From Alphaproteobacteria bacterium (GTDB lineage Bacteria; Pseudomonadota; Alphaproteobacteria; GCA-2731375): a DNA stretch of 64,000 bases. A program made the position numbers and the translations under genes. Below the pieces are notes generated by a model that did not search any database, had not been told where the DNA came from, and worked only from the letters and a program-made list of their open reading frames with translations. Shown here piece after piece: positions 17,172 to 26,015 of this stretch (positions are counted from its first letter, which is position 1; every line of letters starts with the position of its first letter). The stretch spans positions 148,872 to 212,871 of the forward strand of contig JADHTB010000006.1 in the NCBI GenBank assembly GCA_016776605.1, in the 5' to 3' direction.

Positions 17172-18547
17172 GAAAAGATTTTGCCGGGGTTGAGAATATT
17201 GTTTGGGTCCATCATCGTCTTCAACTGCCGCATCAGGGAAATTTCAGCCGGGCTGCGGGAAACCTCCAGATAATCCTTCTTGTACAGGCCGATACCATGT
17301 TCGGCCGAGACGGAACCACCCCGGCTGGCCAGGGGAAGGTAGACCGCATCGTCGATGATTTTTTTCGCGTTGGCGCCGTTTTCACCGACCGCATAGACGA
17401 TGTGCAGATTGCCGTCGCCTAAATGACCGAACACGGCGCGGCGGCGTTCGGGCCAGTTCGCGACGATGGGCACATCGATCTCTTCCAGATAACCGGGCAT
17501 GGTGGTGATAGGCAGGCCTACGTCGAAGCCGATGGTCGGGCCCCAGGTGCGCAGACTTTCCACATCGTCACGCAGGGCCCACATGGCCTGGCGTTCGCCC
17601 TCGGATTTTGCGATTACCGCATCCACGAGCAGGCCCTCTTCCAGGGCGTCCGCCAGCATGGCTTCAAAGCGGTCCTGATCGCCCACCGGGTCGCCGCCCA
17701 TCATTTCCATCAGGACATAGAATGGAAAGTCCCTGGGTAATGGCTGGGCCGCGCCGGGCCTTGAGGTCACAAGCTCGAAATAGTCCCGCCACATGACTTC
17801 GAAGGCCGAGATGGTGCCGCCCGAGCGGCTGTTACAGAAGTTCAACAGCTGCGGTAACTTGTCGAATTCTTCCAGGGCGAGATAGGCGGTCTGCTGGCTG
17901 GCCGGTTTGGGCCGCAAACGCAGCACCAGCCGGGTGACCACACCCAGGGTGCCTTCACTGCCGATGAACATGTGCTTCAGGTTATAGCCGGCGTTGTCCT
18001 TGAGTATCTTGCCCAGGGAGCTCAATACGGTGCCGTCCGCCTGTACCGCTTCCAGGCCAAGGACCATGTCCCGCGCCATGCCATAGCGCACGACCCGGTT
18101 GCCCCCCGCATTGGTGGAAATATTGCCGCCCAGGGTGGCCGAGCCGCGGCCGCCAAGATCCAGGGGAAAGAAGAAACCAGCTTCGTCGGCGGCTTCCTGC
18201 ACGGTTTGCAGGGTGACGCCGGCCTGCACGGTCATGGAGGCGGAGGCGGGATCGATCTCCTCAATCGCGCGCATCCTCTCCAGGCTGAGAATAAGCTCGT
18301 CCGGCGACGCGAGATTGCCATCCACCAGGCCGGTCAGGCCGCCGTGGCTGACCACCGGCTGGCCGGCCTCGTTACATAATTTTAGAACCTGCGAGACTTC
18401 ATCCGTGTTCGCGGGACGGACCAGAACCTTGGCCTGAAGGGTCTCGGTGGGGCGGCGATAGCCGGCGGAGCGGCCTGCCAGGTCCTCGTTTAGAACCAGG
18501 CCTTTGTCGCCAACGATGCCGCGTAATTGTTCAATAAGATCGGCCAT
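17168..18547 (-). CDS. FAD-linked oxidase, D-2-hydroxyglutarate dehydrogenase / GlcD-like
   Basis: A 459-residue VAO/PCMH-type flavoprotein. The FAD-binding domain shows VSHGGLTGLVDG and LGGNISTNAGGNRVVRYG with GSEGTLGVVTRL. The C-terminal cap ends with GDGNLHIVYAV and the active-site segment AEHGIGLYKK, which point to the D-2-hydroxyglutarate/D-lactate dehydrogenase branch. It oxidises a D-2-hydroxyacid and would pass electrons to a quinone or ETF. It is the first gene of a five-gene leftward transcript with soxBDAG (ATGA overlap). The link to sarcosine oxidation is not obvious; disposal of a 2-hydroxyacid by-product is one guess. Confidence 0.88.
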   Translation of the reverse strand: MADLIEQLRGIVGDKGLVLNEDLAGRSAGYRRPTETLQAKVLVRPANTDEVSQVLKLCNEAGQPVVSHGGLTGLVDGNLASPDELILSLERMRAIEEIDPASASMTVQAGVTLQTVQEAADEAGFFFPLDLGGRGSATLGGNISTNAGGNRVVRYGMARDMVLGLEAVQADGTVLSSLGKILKDNAGYNLKHMFIGSEGTLGVVTRLVLRLRPKPASQQTAYLALEEFDKLPQLLNFCNSRSGGTISAFEVMWRDYFELVTSRPGAAQPLPRDFPFYVLMEMMGGDPVGDQDRFEAMLADALEEGLLVDAVIAKSEGERQAMWALRDDVESLRTWGPTIGFDVGLPITTMPGYLEEIDVPIVANWPERRRAVFGHLGDGNLHIVYAVGENGANAKKIIDDAVYLPLASRGGSVSAEHGIGLYKKDYLEVSRSPAEISLMRQLKTMMDPNNILNPGKIFS

Positions 18548-18646
18548 GATGTAACTGCAATCCCCTGTGCCACGTGATGTCGTGGGGGCAGTTTACGATG
18601 GCAGACCGAAATGGCCAATATCTCTCGCGGATTAGTCTCGGTCGAT

Positions 18647-18910
18647 TTAACTGCTGCCGATGCGTGGTTTCCCGGCGCGGCTGGGGCCGAAGGCTTTGTC
18701 CAGAATAGTAGTATTTTCCTCGGCCAGGGCAATACATTCGCCCAGCATGGCCATGATCTGGACGTTGTTGGTCAGCACCTTGCGGGCCTCGGACCGATCA
18801 TCATCGATGATCAGTAAGGCTCGTTTTAACATATCGCCACGTACCATCGCCAGAATCTCTTCCAGGCGGCGGCCGTCGGGATTTTCATCGGTTACTAAAT
18901 AATGGGTCAT
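18647..18910 (-). CDS. Small conserved-looking helical protein, unknown function
   Basis: An 87-residue protein starting at ATG 18910 with GGGAG ten bases upstream. It is almost entirely predicted helix with heptad-like spacing (LEEILAMVRGDMLKRALLII, then EARKVLTNNVQIMAMLGEC) and ends in a Pro/Gly/Arg tail (FGPSRAGKPRIGSS). There is no signal peptide or known motif. It sits alone between the D2HGDH-like gene and the lipoprotein hydrolase, both on the same strand. I do not recognise the family; the good ribosome site and amphipathic pattern argue that it is real. Confidence 0.6.
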   Translation of the reverse strand: MTHYLVTDENPDGRRLEEILAMVRGDMLKRALLIIDDDRSEARKVLTNNVQIMAMLGECIALAEENTTILDKAFGPSRAGKPRIGSS

Positions 18911-18977
18911 CGATTGAAATCTCCCACCTATCGCTTGCCATTAGGCTTGGTTTTAGCGCATGGGCGTTAATAAGCGC

Positions 18978-19970
18978 TTACCGCGATAATTGCTGCGCCC
19001 CTGACGGCAGCGGGGCAGCGGGGTCGCGGATCCAGGCGGCAATGTCTTTCCAGACCACCTCGGCCTGCAAGTCCCGCAGCAACATGTGCCAACCCACTGG
19101 ATAAAGGGCAAATTTCGGCGGTTCGGGAAATTTGGCGATGGTTTGGAGAACCGGCGCGGCTGGCACGATTTCGTCCCGTTCGCCATATAGTATCATTGTC
19201 GGCTGTCGCAGGTCCGGCGCGGCGTCAAAGGCCCGCCCCATCAACCGCGTCACCCCATAAACCGCATCAATACGGGTGTGGCGGATAACCAGTCTGTCGC
19301 GGCCCAGGGCCCGCAACATGGCGATATTGTCCGAGGCGCGGCGCTTTAGGCTGCTACCCGTGGCGGTATTCCAGGGCATGGTATGGGCTGACAGCCAAAG
19401 GCCAAAACGCAATATGGGGTGCATGGACTGACCGCCCCACAGGCCGGGGGCCACCAGAATGACCCCGGCGATCGTTGTCCCTTCCATATTCCCTATATCC
19501 GGTCCGGTCATGGCCAGAACGGCGACCGCCGCGCCCATGCTGTCACCCAGCAGATAGATTGGCAGGCCGGGGTGGCGCCGTGCCAGCAGCGCCAGCAAAG
19601 CCCTTGCGTCGGATGCCATTGCCGCGCCACCGCCCCAGATTCGGGCCTCCGGCGCGGCGCCAAAACCGCGCTGGTCATAGGCATAGGTGGTGATGCCGCG
19701 ACCGGCCCACCATGTTGCCGGCTCGTCAAAATAGTTGCTGTACATGTTGAAGCCATGCAGGGCCAAAAGCACCGCGGCCGGTTGGCCTTGGGCCGGCCAA
19801 ACGCGCAGGGGCAATAACTTGCCATCCTCGCTGATAAAATTATCGTCCTGGATATTCGCCGCCATCAGGCCGGGCTGAAATCCCTGCACCCGTGGGGCGC
19901 AGGCGCCAAGGACAAGAAGGCAACACAAAAGGGCGGCAAATGACTTAAGATGCGCTGGCACGGTCAACAT
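18978..19970 (-). CDS. Alpha/beta hydrolase lipoprotein (serine aminopeptidase S33 / monoacylglycerol-lipase type)
   Basis: A 330-residue protein from ATG 19970; a longer in-frame extension to 20363 runs antisense through the neighbouring nitroreductase and is rejected. The N-terminus is a lipoprotein signal with lipobox LGAC, acylated Cys24. The hydrolase core has an oxyanion region LLALHGFNMYSNYF, nucleophile elbow GDSMGA, Asp in YGERDEIVP, and His in GWHMLLRD. It is therefore a membrane-anchored esterase or lysophospholipase-like enzyme facing the periplasm. It is divergent from the nitroreductase gene with only 15 bases between starts. Confidence 0.85.
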   Translation of the reverse strand: MLTVPAHLKSFAALLCCLLVLGACAPRVQGFQPGLMAANIQDDNFISEDGKLLPLRVWPAQGQPAAVLLALHGFNMYSNYFDEPATWWAGRGITTYAYDQRGFGAAPEARIWGGGAAMASDARALLALLARRHPGLPIYLLGDSMGAAVAVLAMTGPDIGNMEGTTIAGVILVAPGLWGGQSMHPILRFGLWLSAHTMPWNTATGSSLKRRASDNIAMLRALGRDRLVIRHTRIDAVYGVTRLMGRAFDAAPDLRQPTMILYGERDEIVPAAPVLQTIAKFPEPPKFALYPVGWHMLLRDLQAEVVWKDIAAWIRDPAAPLPSGAQQLSR

Positions 19971-19985
19971 TATGGAGTAGGGATT

Positions 19986-20825
19986 ATGGGTACATTGGCG
20001 GATCTTGCGGCACAACGTTTTGGCATGGCTACGGAGGTCGCGGAAGTTGAGGCGGGGCCGGGCAGGGATGTCCTGGCCGCGTTGCTGTCGCACCGCACCC
20101 ATCGCCGTTTTTTGGCTGACCCGGTCGCCGAGGACACCTTGAACCTGCTGTATGCCTGCGCCCTGTCGGCGCCGGCCAAGTCGGATTTGCAGCAGAGCGC
20201 CATTATCCGTGTGCAGGATTCGGGCAAGCGGGCGGCCATTGCGGAATTGATGCCTGAAATGGGCTGGATCGGCACCTGTCCGGTGTTCCTTTTGTTCTGC
20301 GGTGATTCCCGGCGAATTCGAAAATTGTGCCACCTTCGCGAACACGAATTTGCCAACGATCATCTGGATGCCTTTTTGAACGCCGCCGTCGATACGGCCC
20401 TGGTAATGCAGAATTTTATTACCGCCGCCGAAGCCGCCGGACTAGGTTGCTGCCCGATTAGTGTGGTCCGTAACCATATTGACCGGATCGCCGAAATCAC
20501 CAACCTGCCCGATCATGTTTTCCCCGTTGCCGGCATGTGTCTGGGCCATCCCGCCCACCCGGGCTTCACCTCTACCCGCCTGCCGCCGGAAATGATTGTA
20601 CACACGGATCAGTATGACGACAGCCAACTGCCTGAACAAATCGAAGCCTACGATCACCGGCGCGACGGTATCTATACGATCCCGCCGGAAAAACAACGGA
20701 TGACGGCGGAATATGGCAGGTCTGATTTCTATGGCTGGTCCGAGGACAAGACACGTCAGGTTTCCGTGCGCGAGCGGGATGATCTTGCGGCCTATTTACG
20801 CCGCCATGGCTTCTGCCTCGATTAG
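19986..20825 (+). CDS. Nitroreductase family oxidoreductase (NfsA-like)
   Basis: A 279-residue FMN-dependent oxidoreductase. I chose ATG 19986 (AGGG just upstream) over the longer frame from 19950, which overlaps the divergent lipoprotein start. It shows the family pattern SHRTHRRFLADPV near residue 40, a central FMN-binding segment EAAGLGCCPISVVRNH, and a long C-terminal extension typical of NADPH-dependent NfsA-type enzymes. The physiological substrate (nitroaromatics, quinones) is unknown. The stop TAG is formed with the first bases of a palindromic repeat. Confidence 0.82.
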   Translation: MGTLADLAAQRFGMATEVAEVEAGPGRDVLAALLSHRTHRRFLADPVAEDTLNLLYACALSAPAKSDLQQSAIIRVQDSGKRAAIAELMPEMGWIGTCPVFLLFCGDSRRIRKLCHLREHEFANDHLDAFLNAAVDTALVMQNFITAAEAAGLGCCPISVVRNHIDRIAEITNLPDHVFPVAGMCLGHPAHPGFTSTRLPPEMIVHTDQYDDSQLPEQIEAYDHRRDGIYTIPPEKQRMTAEYGRSDFYGWSEDKTRQVSVRERDDLAAYLRRHGFCLD

Positions 20826-20876
20826 AGCAACTTTCAACTCATCGGAGCTGCTCTAAGTGATTGGTTCAATCACTCT
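20824..20876 (+). repeat. Degenerate copy of the palindromic intergenic repeat
   Basis: It begins AGAGCAA and contains TCTAAGTGATTGGTTCAAT, as do the copies near 61.9 kb, and ends CACTCT. It lacks the second hairpin module. Its first two bases are part of the TAG stop codon of the nitroreductase. Confidence 0.6.
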
Positions 20877-20939
20877 AGTCTTTGTGATTGGCGCATATAA
20901 AAAATTGCCGCGTGCCAAGCACGCCGTCTCTAAAAAGCG

Positions 20940-20955
20940 TTAACCCGGCGTTAAC
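20940..20955 (+). promoter_or_regulatory. CtrA-type binding site (TTAA-N7-TTAAC)
   Basis: TTAA at 20940-20943, seven bases CCCGGCG, then TTAAC at 20951-20955. This is an exact match to the alphaproteobacterial CtrA consensus. It lies about 115-130 bases before the preferred start of the PAS histidine kinase, in an otherwise gene-free 190-base gap, so that kinase may be under cell-cycle/CtrA control. Confidence 0.55.
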
Positions 20956-21071
20956 TGCAACAGTTTACTAGTGGCAAGGCTTTCTCCTCATCCAGTAGGA
21001 GAAATAGACGACAGACTGTGCCCGGCCATGGTGCCATGTTTTGCCTGGACTTGGACGATGTGAGGATGATG

Positions 21072-23159
21072 ATGTCGGCGTTGGGATCTGTTTTGCTTGC
21101 CATCGGCGTGGTCTGTGCCATAGCCCTGGCGGTTGCTTTGTTTGTCTGCCGGGTGCGGAAATTGGCCGGCGCGCGCCCAACAAAGCGCTTTGATGGCGAT
21201 CTCATGGAAGCTGTTCCCATCGCGCTCGCTCTTTTCGACGCGAATGACCGGCTGAGCCTGATCAACACAAAACTGTCGCGGATGTTGCCCATGGTAAGCG
21301 GCTTGGAAGACCAGGATATCAGCCGGATGGATTTCTTCCGCATCCTGGCCGAGGCCGGTATTATCGTCGAGGCGGCACACCGGGTACCTGCCTTTCTGGC
21401 GGATGTGGTGGTTCGGGCCGAGCCGCAAGAGATCGAGTGGGAGCTTAGCCTGACCGATGGGCGTAGCCTGCAATTTACCGAACGCGCCACCGATAGCGGC
21501 GGCCGTCTGCTAACCTGCGTCGATCTCACCAAGCAAAAAAAGCAAAGTTGGGCCCTGGACGAGAAGACCCATCTCTTACGCGCTTCGTTGGAAAGTATAG
21601 ATCAGGGCGTTCTGGTTTTAGGTCCCGGTGGCGGGATACGGACCTGGAACCAACGATATTTCGACCTGCTGGGGGTGACATCGGAAATTGCCGAGGTTGG
21701 CGTTTCCCTGGAGAAATTGTGCAGGTATATTGCCGATGCTGGCGTTTTTGAGGACAACAGCGTCGAATTCGTATCCCGGCGCATGGAAGAGATGATAAGT
21801 TGCGACCCGCCACAGCACGAGATGGCGGGGCCGGATGGCCGGACATTGGATGTGCGGCGTACGCGGATGCCCGATGGTGGCGTCACGATTACCATCACCG
21901 ATGTTACGGCTTCCCGGCGCGATCAGGAGGAGTTGCGCAAGCGGTCAGCTGAACTGGAGGCGATTTTTGGTAATTTGGATGTGGGCATCGCCTTTTTTGG
22001 CTCGGATGGCGAACTGGTGGCCACGAACGAGGTCTTGCTGGAATTTCTGGAGCTTAACCCGGCGGAGGTTGCCGATTGCCGCAATATTCATGATCTGACG
22101 CGTTTGAGCGCCCGCAACGGGGAACTGGGATCAGGCGACATTGACAAGTTGGTGGAAGCACATATCGAAAAAGCATTTGGCAAGGCGCCGAATTCTTACC
22201 TGCGTACCCGCCCCAACGGCACCGTTCTGGAAGTTCGCACTTTTTCCATGCCGGGCGGCGGCATCCTGGCGGTTTGCCAGGACATCACCGCACACGAGCG
22301 ATCGGAGCAGGCCCTGCGCGTGGCCAAGGAAGAAGCTGAAATGGCCAATCGCGCCAAGTCGGAATTTCTGGCCAATACCTCTCATGAACTGCGCACACCC
22401 TTGAACGCCATTATCGGATTTTCAGACATTCTGGTGGGTGAACTATTCGGGCCGCTCGGTTCGTCGAAGTATCTCGAATATTCCCGGGATATCAATGAAA
22501 GCGGCGAGCACCTGTTATCAATCATCAATGATCTGTTGGATCTTGCCAAGGTGGAATCCGGTCACTTTGAACTGACGGAAGAGCGTTTTCTGCTTTCGGA
22601 CGTGGCCAGCTCCACTATGCGGTTGACGCGGGCACGCGCCAACGAGGGCAGGATAAAAATGATCACGGAAATGGACCCCAAGGTTGATCTGGTGCAGGCC
22701 GATCAGCGGGCCCTCAAACAGGTCTTGCTCAATCTTCTGACCAATGCAATCAAGTTCACGCCCGAGGGTGGCGAGGTCACCGTCGGCACCGGGCGCCGCC
22801 GGGACCAGGCCAGCGGCGAAGAACAGATTGAAATGTGGGTGAGAGATACAGGCATTGGCATTGCGGAAGCAGACATCCCCATAGCCTTGACGCCCTTCGC
22901 CCAGTTGGAGGGATCCTTTTCGCGCCGCTTTGAAGGCACCGGCCTGGGGCTGCCCCTGGCCCGGCATCTGTGCGAGTTGCACGGCGGCACCCTGGCGATT
23001 CAATCAGATCTTGGCAAGGGTACGACGGTATCCATGCTTTTGCCGGCCGACCGTCTGATTGGCAGCAGCGACGATGCCCGCCGTGGCGTGACCACGGCCA
23101 CCGGCCCCACGGGACCACAGGGCGACCTGATGGACCTAGTCGCCGCGAAAATGGGGTGA
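21072..23159 (+). CDS. Membrane-anchored multi-PAS sensor histidine kinase
   Basis: Sensor kinase of 695 residues from ATG 21072 (GAGG six bases upstream; an in-frame GTG at 21018 would add 18 residues). One N-terminal membrane helix ([20 protein letters not shown]) is followed by about three PAS-like domains ([59 protein letters not shown]). A HisKA domain carries the phospho-accepting His438 in [14 protein letters not shown], and a HATPase_c domain has [14 protein letters not shown] and [14 protein letters not shown]. No receiver domain or adjacent regulator gene is present. It overlaps the convergent crotonase by 24 bases. Confidence 0.92.
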   Translation: MSALGSVLLAIGVVCAIALAVALFVCRVRKLAGARPTKRFDGDLMEAVPIALALFDANDRLSLINTKLSRMLPMVSGLEDQDISRMDFFRILAEAGIIVEAAHRVPAFLADVVVRAEPQEIEWELSLTDGRSLQFTERATDSGGRLLTCVDLTKQKKQSWALDEKTHLLRASLESIDQGVLVLGPGGGIRTWNQRYFDLLGVTSEIAEVGVSLEKLCRYIADAGVFEDNSVEFVSRRMEEMISCDPPQHEMAGPDGRTLDVRRTRMPDGGVTITITDVTASRRDQEELRKRSAELEAIFGNLDVGIAFFGSDGELVATNEVLLEFLELNPAEVADCRNIHDLTRLSARNGELGSGDIDKLVEAHIEKAFGKAPNSYLRTRPNGTVLEVRTFSMPGGGILAVCQDITAHERSEQALRVAKEEAEMANRAKSEFLANTSHELRTPLNAIIGFSDILVGELFGPLGSSKYLEYSRDINESGEHLLSIINDLLDLAKVESGHFELTEERFLLSDVASSTMRLTRARANEGRIKMITEMDPKVDLVQADQRALKQVLLNLLTNAIKFTPEGGEVTVGTGRRRDQASGEEQIEMWVRDTGIGIAEADIPIALTPFAQLEGSFSRRFEGTGLGLPLARHLCELHGGTLAIQSDLGKGTTVSMLLPADRLIGSSDDARRGVTTATGPTGPQGDLMDLVAAKMG

Positions 23160-23918
23160 ACGCTTTTCGATAAAAGCGTTCATGCCTTCCAATCGGTCAT
23201 TGGATGCGAAACAGCGGGCATGGGCGGCGATCTCGGCTTCCCGGGCGGCCTCGAAATCCATTTCCATGGACGCGTTCAGCGCGTATTTCAACTCGCGCAT
23301 GGCCACCGGGCTGTAAGCGCCCATCAACGCCGCCAGCCGCGCGGTCTCCGTTGCCAATTCGTCCCTGGGCACCAGGTGTGTGATCAGGCCGAGTTGATAG
23401 GCGCGCGCGGCATCGAACAGTTCACCGGTCAGGCAAATGGCGCGCGCGTTGGCCGGGCCGATCAGGCGGTCCAGCAGGATGGTGCCGCCGGTGCCCGGGA
23501 ATATGCCCAGCTTGATTTCCGGGTAACCAAAGGTGGCGCTGTCGGCCGCCACCCGGACATCGCAGGCCATGGCCAGCAACATCCCGCCGCCCAGGGCATA
23601 ACCGTTGATCGAGGCAATAACGGGCTGTGGCATATGACGGATCTGGTCATAGAGATGCATGCCCAGGTAGGAGCGGTCGCTGCCGGGCTTGCCTTCGCTC
23701 GCCGCCATTTCCTTAATATCCGCGCCGGCAACAAAAGCACGCTCGCCGGCGCCCTTGATAACGATGGCGCGGATATCGGGGTCGGCGGCAATACCCAGCA
23801 GGCATTCCGTCAGATCCTTGAAGACCTGCCGGTTCAGGGCGTTCAGGGCCTCCGGCCGGTTCATGATAATCGTTGCGATGGGCCCGTCGTTGTTTTGCAA
23901 TATGGTCTCAAACGGCAT
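23136..23918 (-). CDS. Enoyl-CoA hydratase/isomerase family protein (crotonase fold), atypical active site
   Basis: A 260-residue crotonase with typical oxyanion-hole segments ([28 protein letters not shown]). The first catalytic Glu of hydratases (GGGxE) is replaced by Leu, while the second is kept (FGYPEIKLG). It is therefore probably an isomerase or another CoA-chemistry enzyme rather than a classical two-Glu hydratase. It overlaps the 3' end of the PAS kinase gene by 24 bases in convergent orientation. The end FRGD is family-typical. Confidence 0.88.
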   Translation of the reverse strand: MPFETILQNNDGPIATIIMNRPEALNALNRQVFKDLTECLLGIAADPDIRAIVIKGAGERAFVAGADIKEMAASEGKPGSDRSYLGMHLYDQIRHMPQPVIASINGYALGGGMLLAMACDVRVAADSATFGYPEIKLGIFPGTGGTILLDRLIGPANARAICLTGELFDAARAYQLGLITHLVPRDELATETARLAALMGAYSPVAMRELKYALNASMEMDFEAAREAEIAAHARCFASNDRLEGMNAFIEKRSPHFRGD

Positions 23919-24000
23919 TTTCTACACTCCGTATCCGTGCTTCCCGTGCTCCCGGCACCGACTTGCCAGGCTGGCGTTGCGCTTCGATAATAGCAGGGTG

Positions 24001-24039
24001 AGAGCGGCTCCGGGTTATTCTAATCCATTCGACCGCTCT
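24001..24039. repeat. AGAGCGG/CCGCTCT palindrome, possible degenerate member of the intergenic repeat family
   Basis: AGAGCGG at 24001-24007 and CCGCTCT at 24033-24039 form an imperfect palindrome with the same AGAGC...GCTCT ends as the larger repeats. The interior does not match them, so membership is tentative. It lies in the 164-base gap between divergent genes. Confidence 0.4.
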
Positions 24040-24082
24040 AAGTACCGTGGCGAGGATGTTAAGTGAGGTTGGGTGAAAGTTT

Positions 24083-24502
24083 ATGGATGAAATCAATAGT
24101 GTGGCGGGAATTTTGCCACCCAGCCTGCGCCTAGAGAATATCCAGCGCGGCATCGGTTCCGCCGCCGCGACCTTCGTGGCGGGGCCCGAACATCTGAACC
24201 TAAAGGGTATGCTGCATGGCGGCATTATCGCCGGCCTGATGGATGTCATCATGGCCATCGCGGCCGGCTCGCATCCCGATCCGGCCCAGCGCCGCTTTTC
24301 CATCACGCTGAGTTTGTCATTGAATTTTATCGGCATCGCGGGGGAGGAGCCGCTGGTTCTGCGCGCTGAAACCACGGGCGGTGGCAGACGTACCTGTTTT
24401 TGCGAGGGCCGGATTGAGGATGCCAAGGGCAATCCCATCGCCACCGCCCAGGGCGCCTTCAAATTGATGGATGCCGGATCAGAGGTTGCCGGGAAAATTT
24501 AG
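24083..24502 (+). CDS. PaaI-like hotdog-fold thioesterase
   Basis: A 139-residue hotdog protein with MLHGGIIAGLMDVIMAIAA as the PaaI-type active-site helix and FSITLSLSLNFIG as the following strand. It is predicted to hydrolyse an acyl- or aryl-CoA; the substrate is unknown. It stands alone, divergent from the crotonase and overlapping the convergent M81 peptidase gene by 4 bases. It belongs to the same superfamily as the truncated protein at 1-428. Confidence 0.85.
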   Translation: MDEINSVAGILPPSLRLENIQRGIGSAAATFVAGPEHLNLKGMLHGGIIAGLMDVIMAIAAGSHPDPAQRRFSITLSLSLNFIGIAGEEPLVLRAETTGGGRRTCFCEGRIEDAKGNPIATAQGAFKLMDAGSEVAGKI

Positions 24503-25989
24503 GGATTTTTGGCGGGCCGGACGCCGTCGTCGTCGATGGGATAAATGGCCCGATCCAATTGGCTGTATTTGAAGCGCTTCAGGTTGGAGGCGCAGACCCC
24601 TGGGGTATCCACATAAATCTCGCCCTTGGCGAAGGCGCGGAAATGGGCCTGCCAGGCGATGGCGGACTTCACCACGATGATCTGCTGTGCTTGCGCCACG
24701 ATGTCCGCGGCCGCCAGATGGTCGGCATCGAAGGGCATGGCCTTGGCCTCGGTCAACATCACCGTCACCCCATCGGCACGGACAACCGCGACTTCACCCA
24801 GATCGATCTGCTGGCCAGTCATATAATCGCCCTGGCGTTGATAACGGACGCGCTGTTGAAATATGATTTCACCCACCAAGGGCACGGGGGGGCCGTGCAG
24901 ATCATCGGACTTTCCACCCACATTGCCGCTGAACATGGCGCCCACGCCAAGGGTCTTGGCGGCCATAACCGCCTGACCATCGCACAGCACCATGACGGCC
25001 TTGCGGGCCGACTGATCCAGCAATTCCGCCAGGATGGTGGTGCCGTCAGCTGGCGCCCCGCCGCCGGCATTATCCGCCACATCGACCAGAATTATCGGAC
25101 CCTCCGGTGCCGCGATGGCGCTGCGCACGGCGTCTTCCGGGCCGATCAGGCCGGCATCGAAATCACCGCGCTGGCGCCAGATGGTCAGGGCCAGGTCATC
25201 GGCGATCCGCGTGGCGTGGGCGATGTCGTCTCCCTGTACCAATATGCCAACGCCCAGATGGGCCACGTCGGCGTAGGGAAAGCCCCAGGCGATGGAGGCG
25301 GACCAGATCTCGCCCCAGGTTTCCATCTCGTGCATTTTCGCCATGATCGCCGCCGCCGGCGCGGCGGCCGTACCTTGCACTTGCGGCGGCGGGGCAAAGG
25401 GCAGCTTGCGCAGGATTTTTGCCGGACGGCGGGCGCTCCACAACATGCGGTGCAGCATCCGTGCCGCCTCGGCGCCCCGCTCTCCCATGTCGTTATGCGG
25501 ATAAGTGTCATAGCCGACCAGGGCATCGGCGCCTTCGATCAGGGAGTCGGACAAATTGGCATGCAGGTCAAAGGTCGCGACCACCGGCGTACCGCTGGGT
25601 AATTGCCGACGGATCGCGGCCAGAAAATCCGCGTCAGCCTCCGGCGCCCCTTCCGCCACACAAGCGCCATGCAGATGCACCAGAACGCCATCGACCGGGC
25701 CGGCGGCGGCAAGCAGCTCCAGGCTACGTTGCACCAGGGCCTGATAGGCCTCCGCCGTGATCAGGCCGGACGGCACCGCGCCGGCGAACAGGCCGGGTAT
25801 CAGGTTCAAGTCCAGTTCCAGGGCGGCGTCCATGGCGCCGCCGATTTCCGTATTGGTATCGGCGAAGGCCGCGAACAGGTCATCGCCTTCCACATACTGG
25901 TAGGCATGAAAGGCTTCCAGCCCGGTTCGCCCATGGGCAAAGGTATTGGTTTCGTGCCAGATGCCTGTGATGAAGACGCGTTTTGCCAT
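24499..25989 (-). CDS. M81 family metallopeptidase (MlrC-like)
   Basis: A 496-residue protein similar to microcystin-degradation protein MlrC. The start ATG 25989 gives MAKRVFITGIWHETNTF; a TTG two codons earlier is possible. Likely metal ligands include the HETNTF His near the N-terminus and the Asp and His in FDLHANLSDS. The C-terminus VCASNLKRFKYSQLDRAIYP is family-typical. Most family members are peptidases or amidohydrolases of unknown natural substrate, often next to peptide or opine uptake genes. Here the neighbour is an MFS permease on the same strand, 26 bases upstream. Confidence 0.87.
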   Translation of the reverse strand: MAKRVFITGIWHETNTFAHGRTGLEAFHAYQYVEGDDLFAAFADTNTEIGGAMDAALELDLNLIPGLFAGAVPSGLITAEAYQALVQRSLELLAAAGPVDGVLVHLHGACVAEGAPEADADFLAAIRRQLPSGTPVVATFDLHANLSDSLIEGADALVGYDTYPHNDMGERGAEAARMLHRMLWSARRPAKILRKLPFAPPPQVQGTAAAPAAAIMAKMHEMETWGEIWSASIAWGFPYADVAHLGVGILVQGDDIAHATRIADDLALTIWRQRGDFDAGLIGPEDAVRSAIAAPEGPIILVDVADNAGGGAPADGTTILAELLDQSARKAVMVLCDGQAVMAAKTLGVGAMFSGNVGGKSDDLHGPPVPLVGEIIFQQRVRYQRQGDYMTGQQIDLGEVAVVRADGVTVMLTEAKAMPFDADHLAAADIVAQAQQIIVVKSAIAWQAHFRAFAKGEIYVDTPGVCASNLKRFKYSQLDRAIYPIDDDGVRPAKNP

Positions 25990-26015
25990 GGGCAACTATG
26001 GCGTGATTTATGCGC

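Noticed and set aside
18978..20363. 461-residue version of the lipoprotein hydrolase
   Set aside because: The extension runs antisense through the nitroreductase gene and would bury the lipoprotein signal in the middle of the protein.
24559..25602. 347-residue rightward frame
   Set aside because: It is antisense to the M81 metallopeptidase, has His/Gln-rich shadow composition and no recognisable motif.
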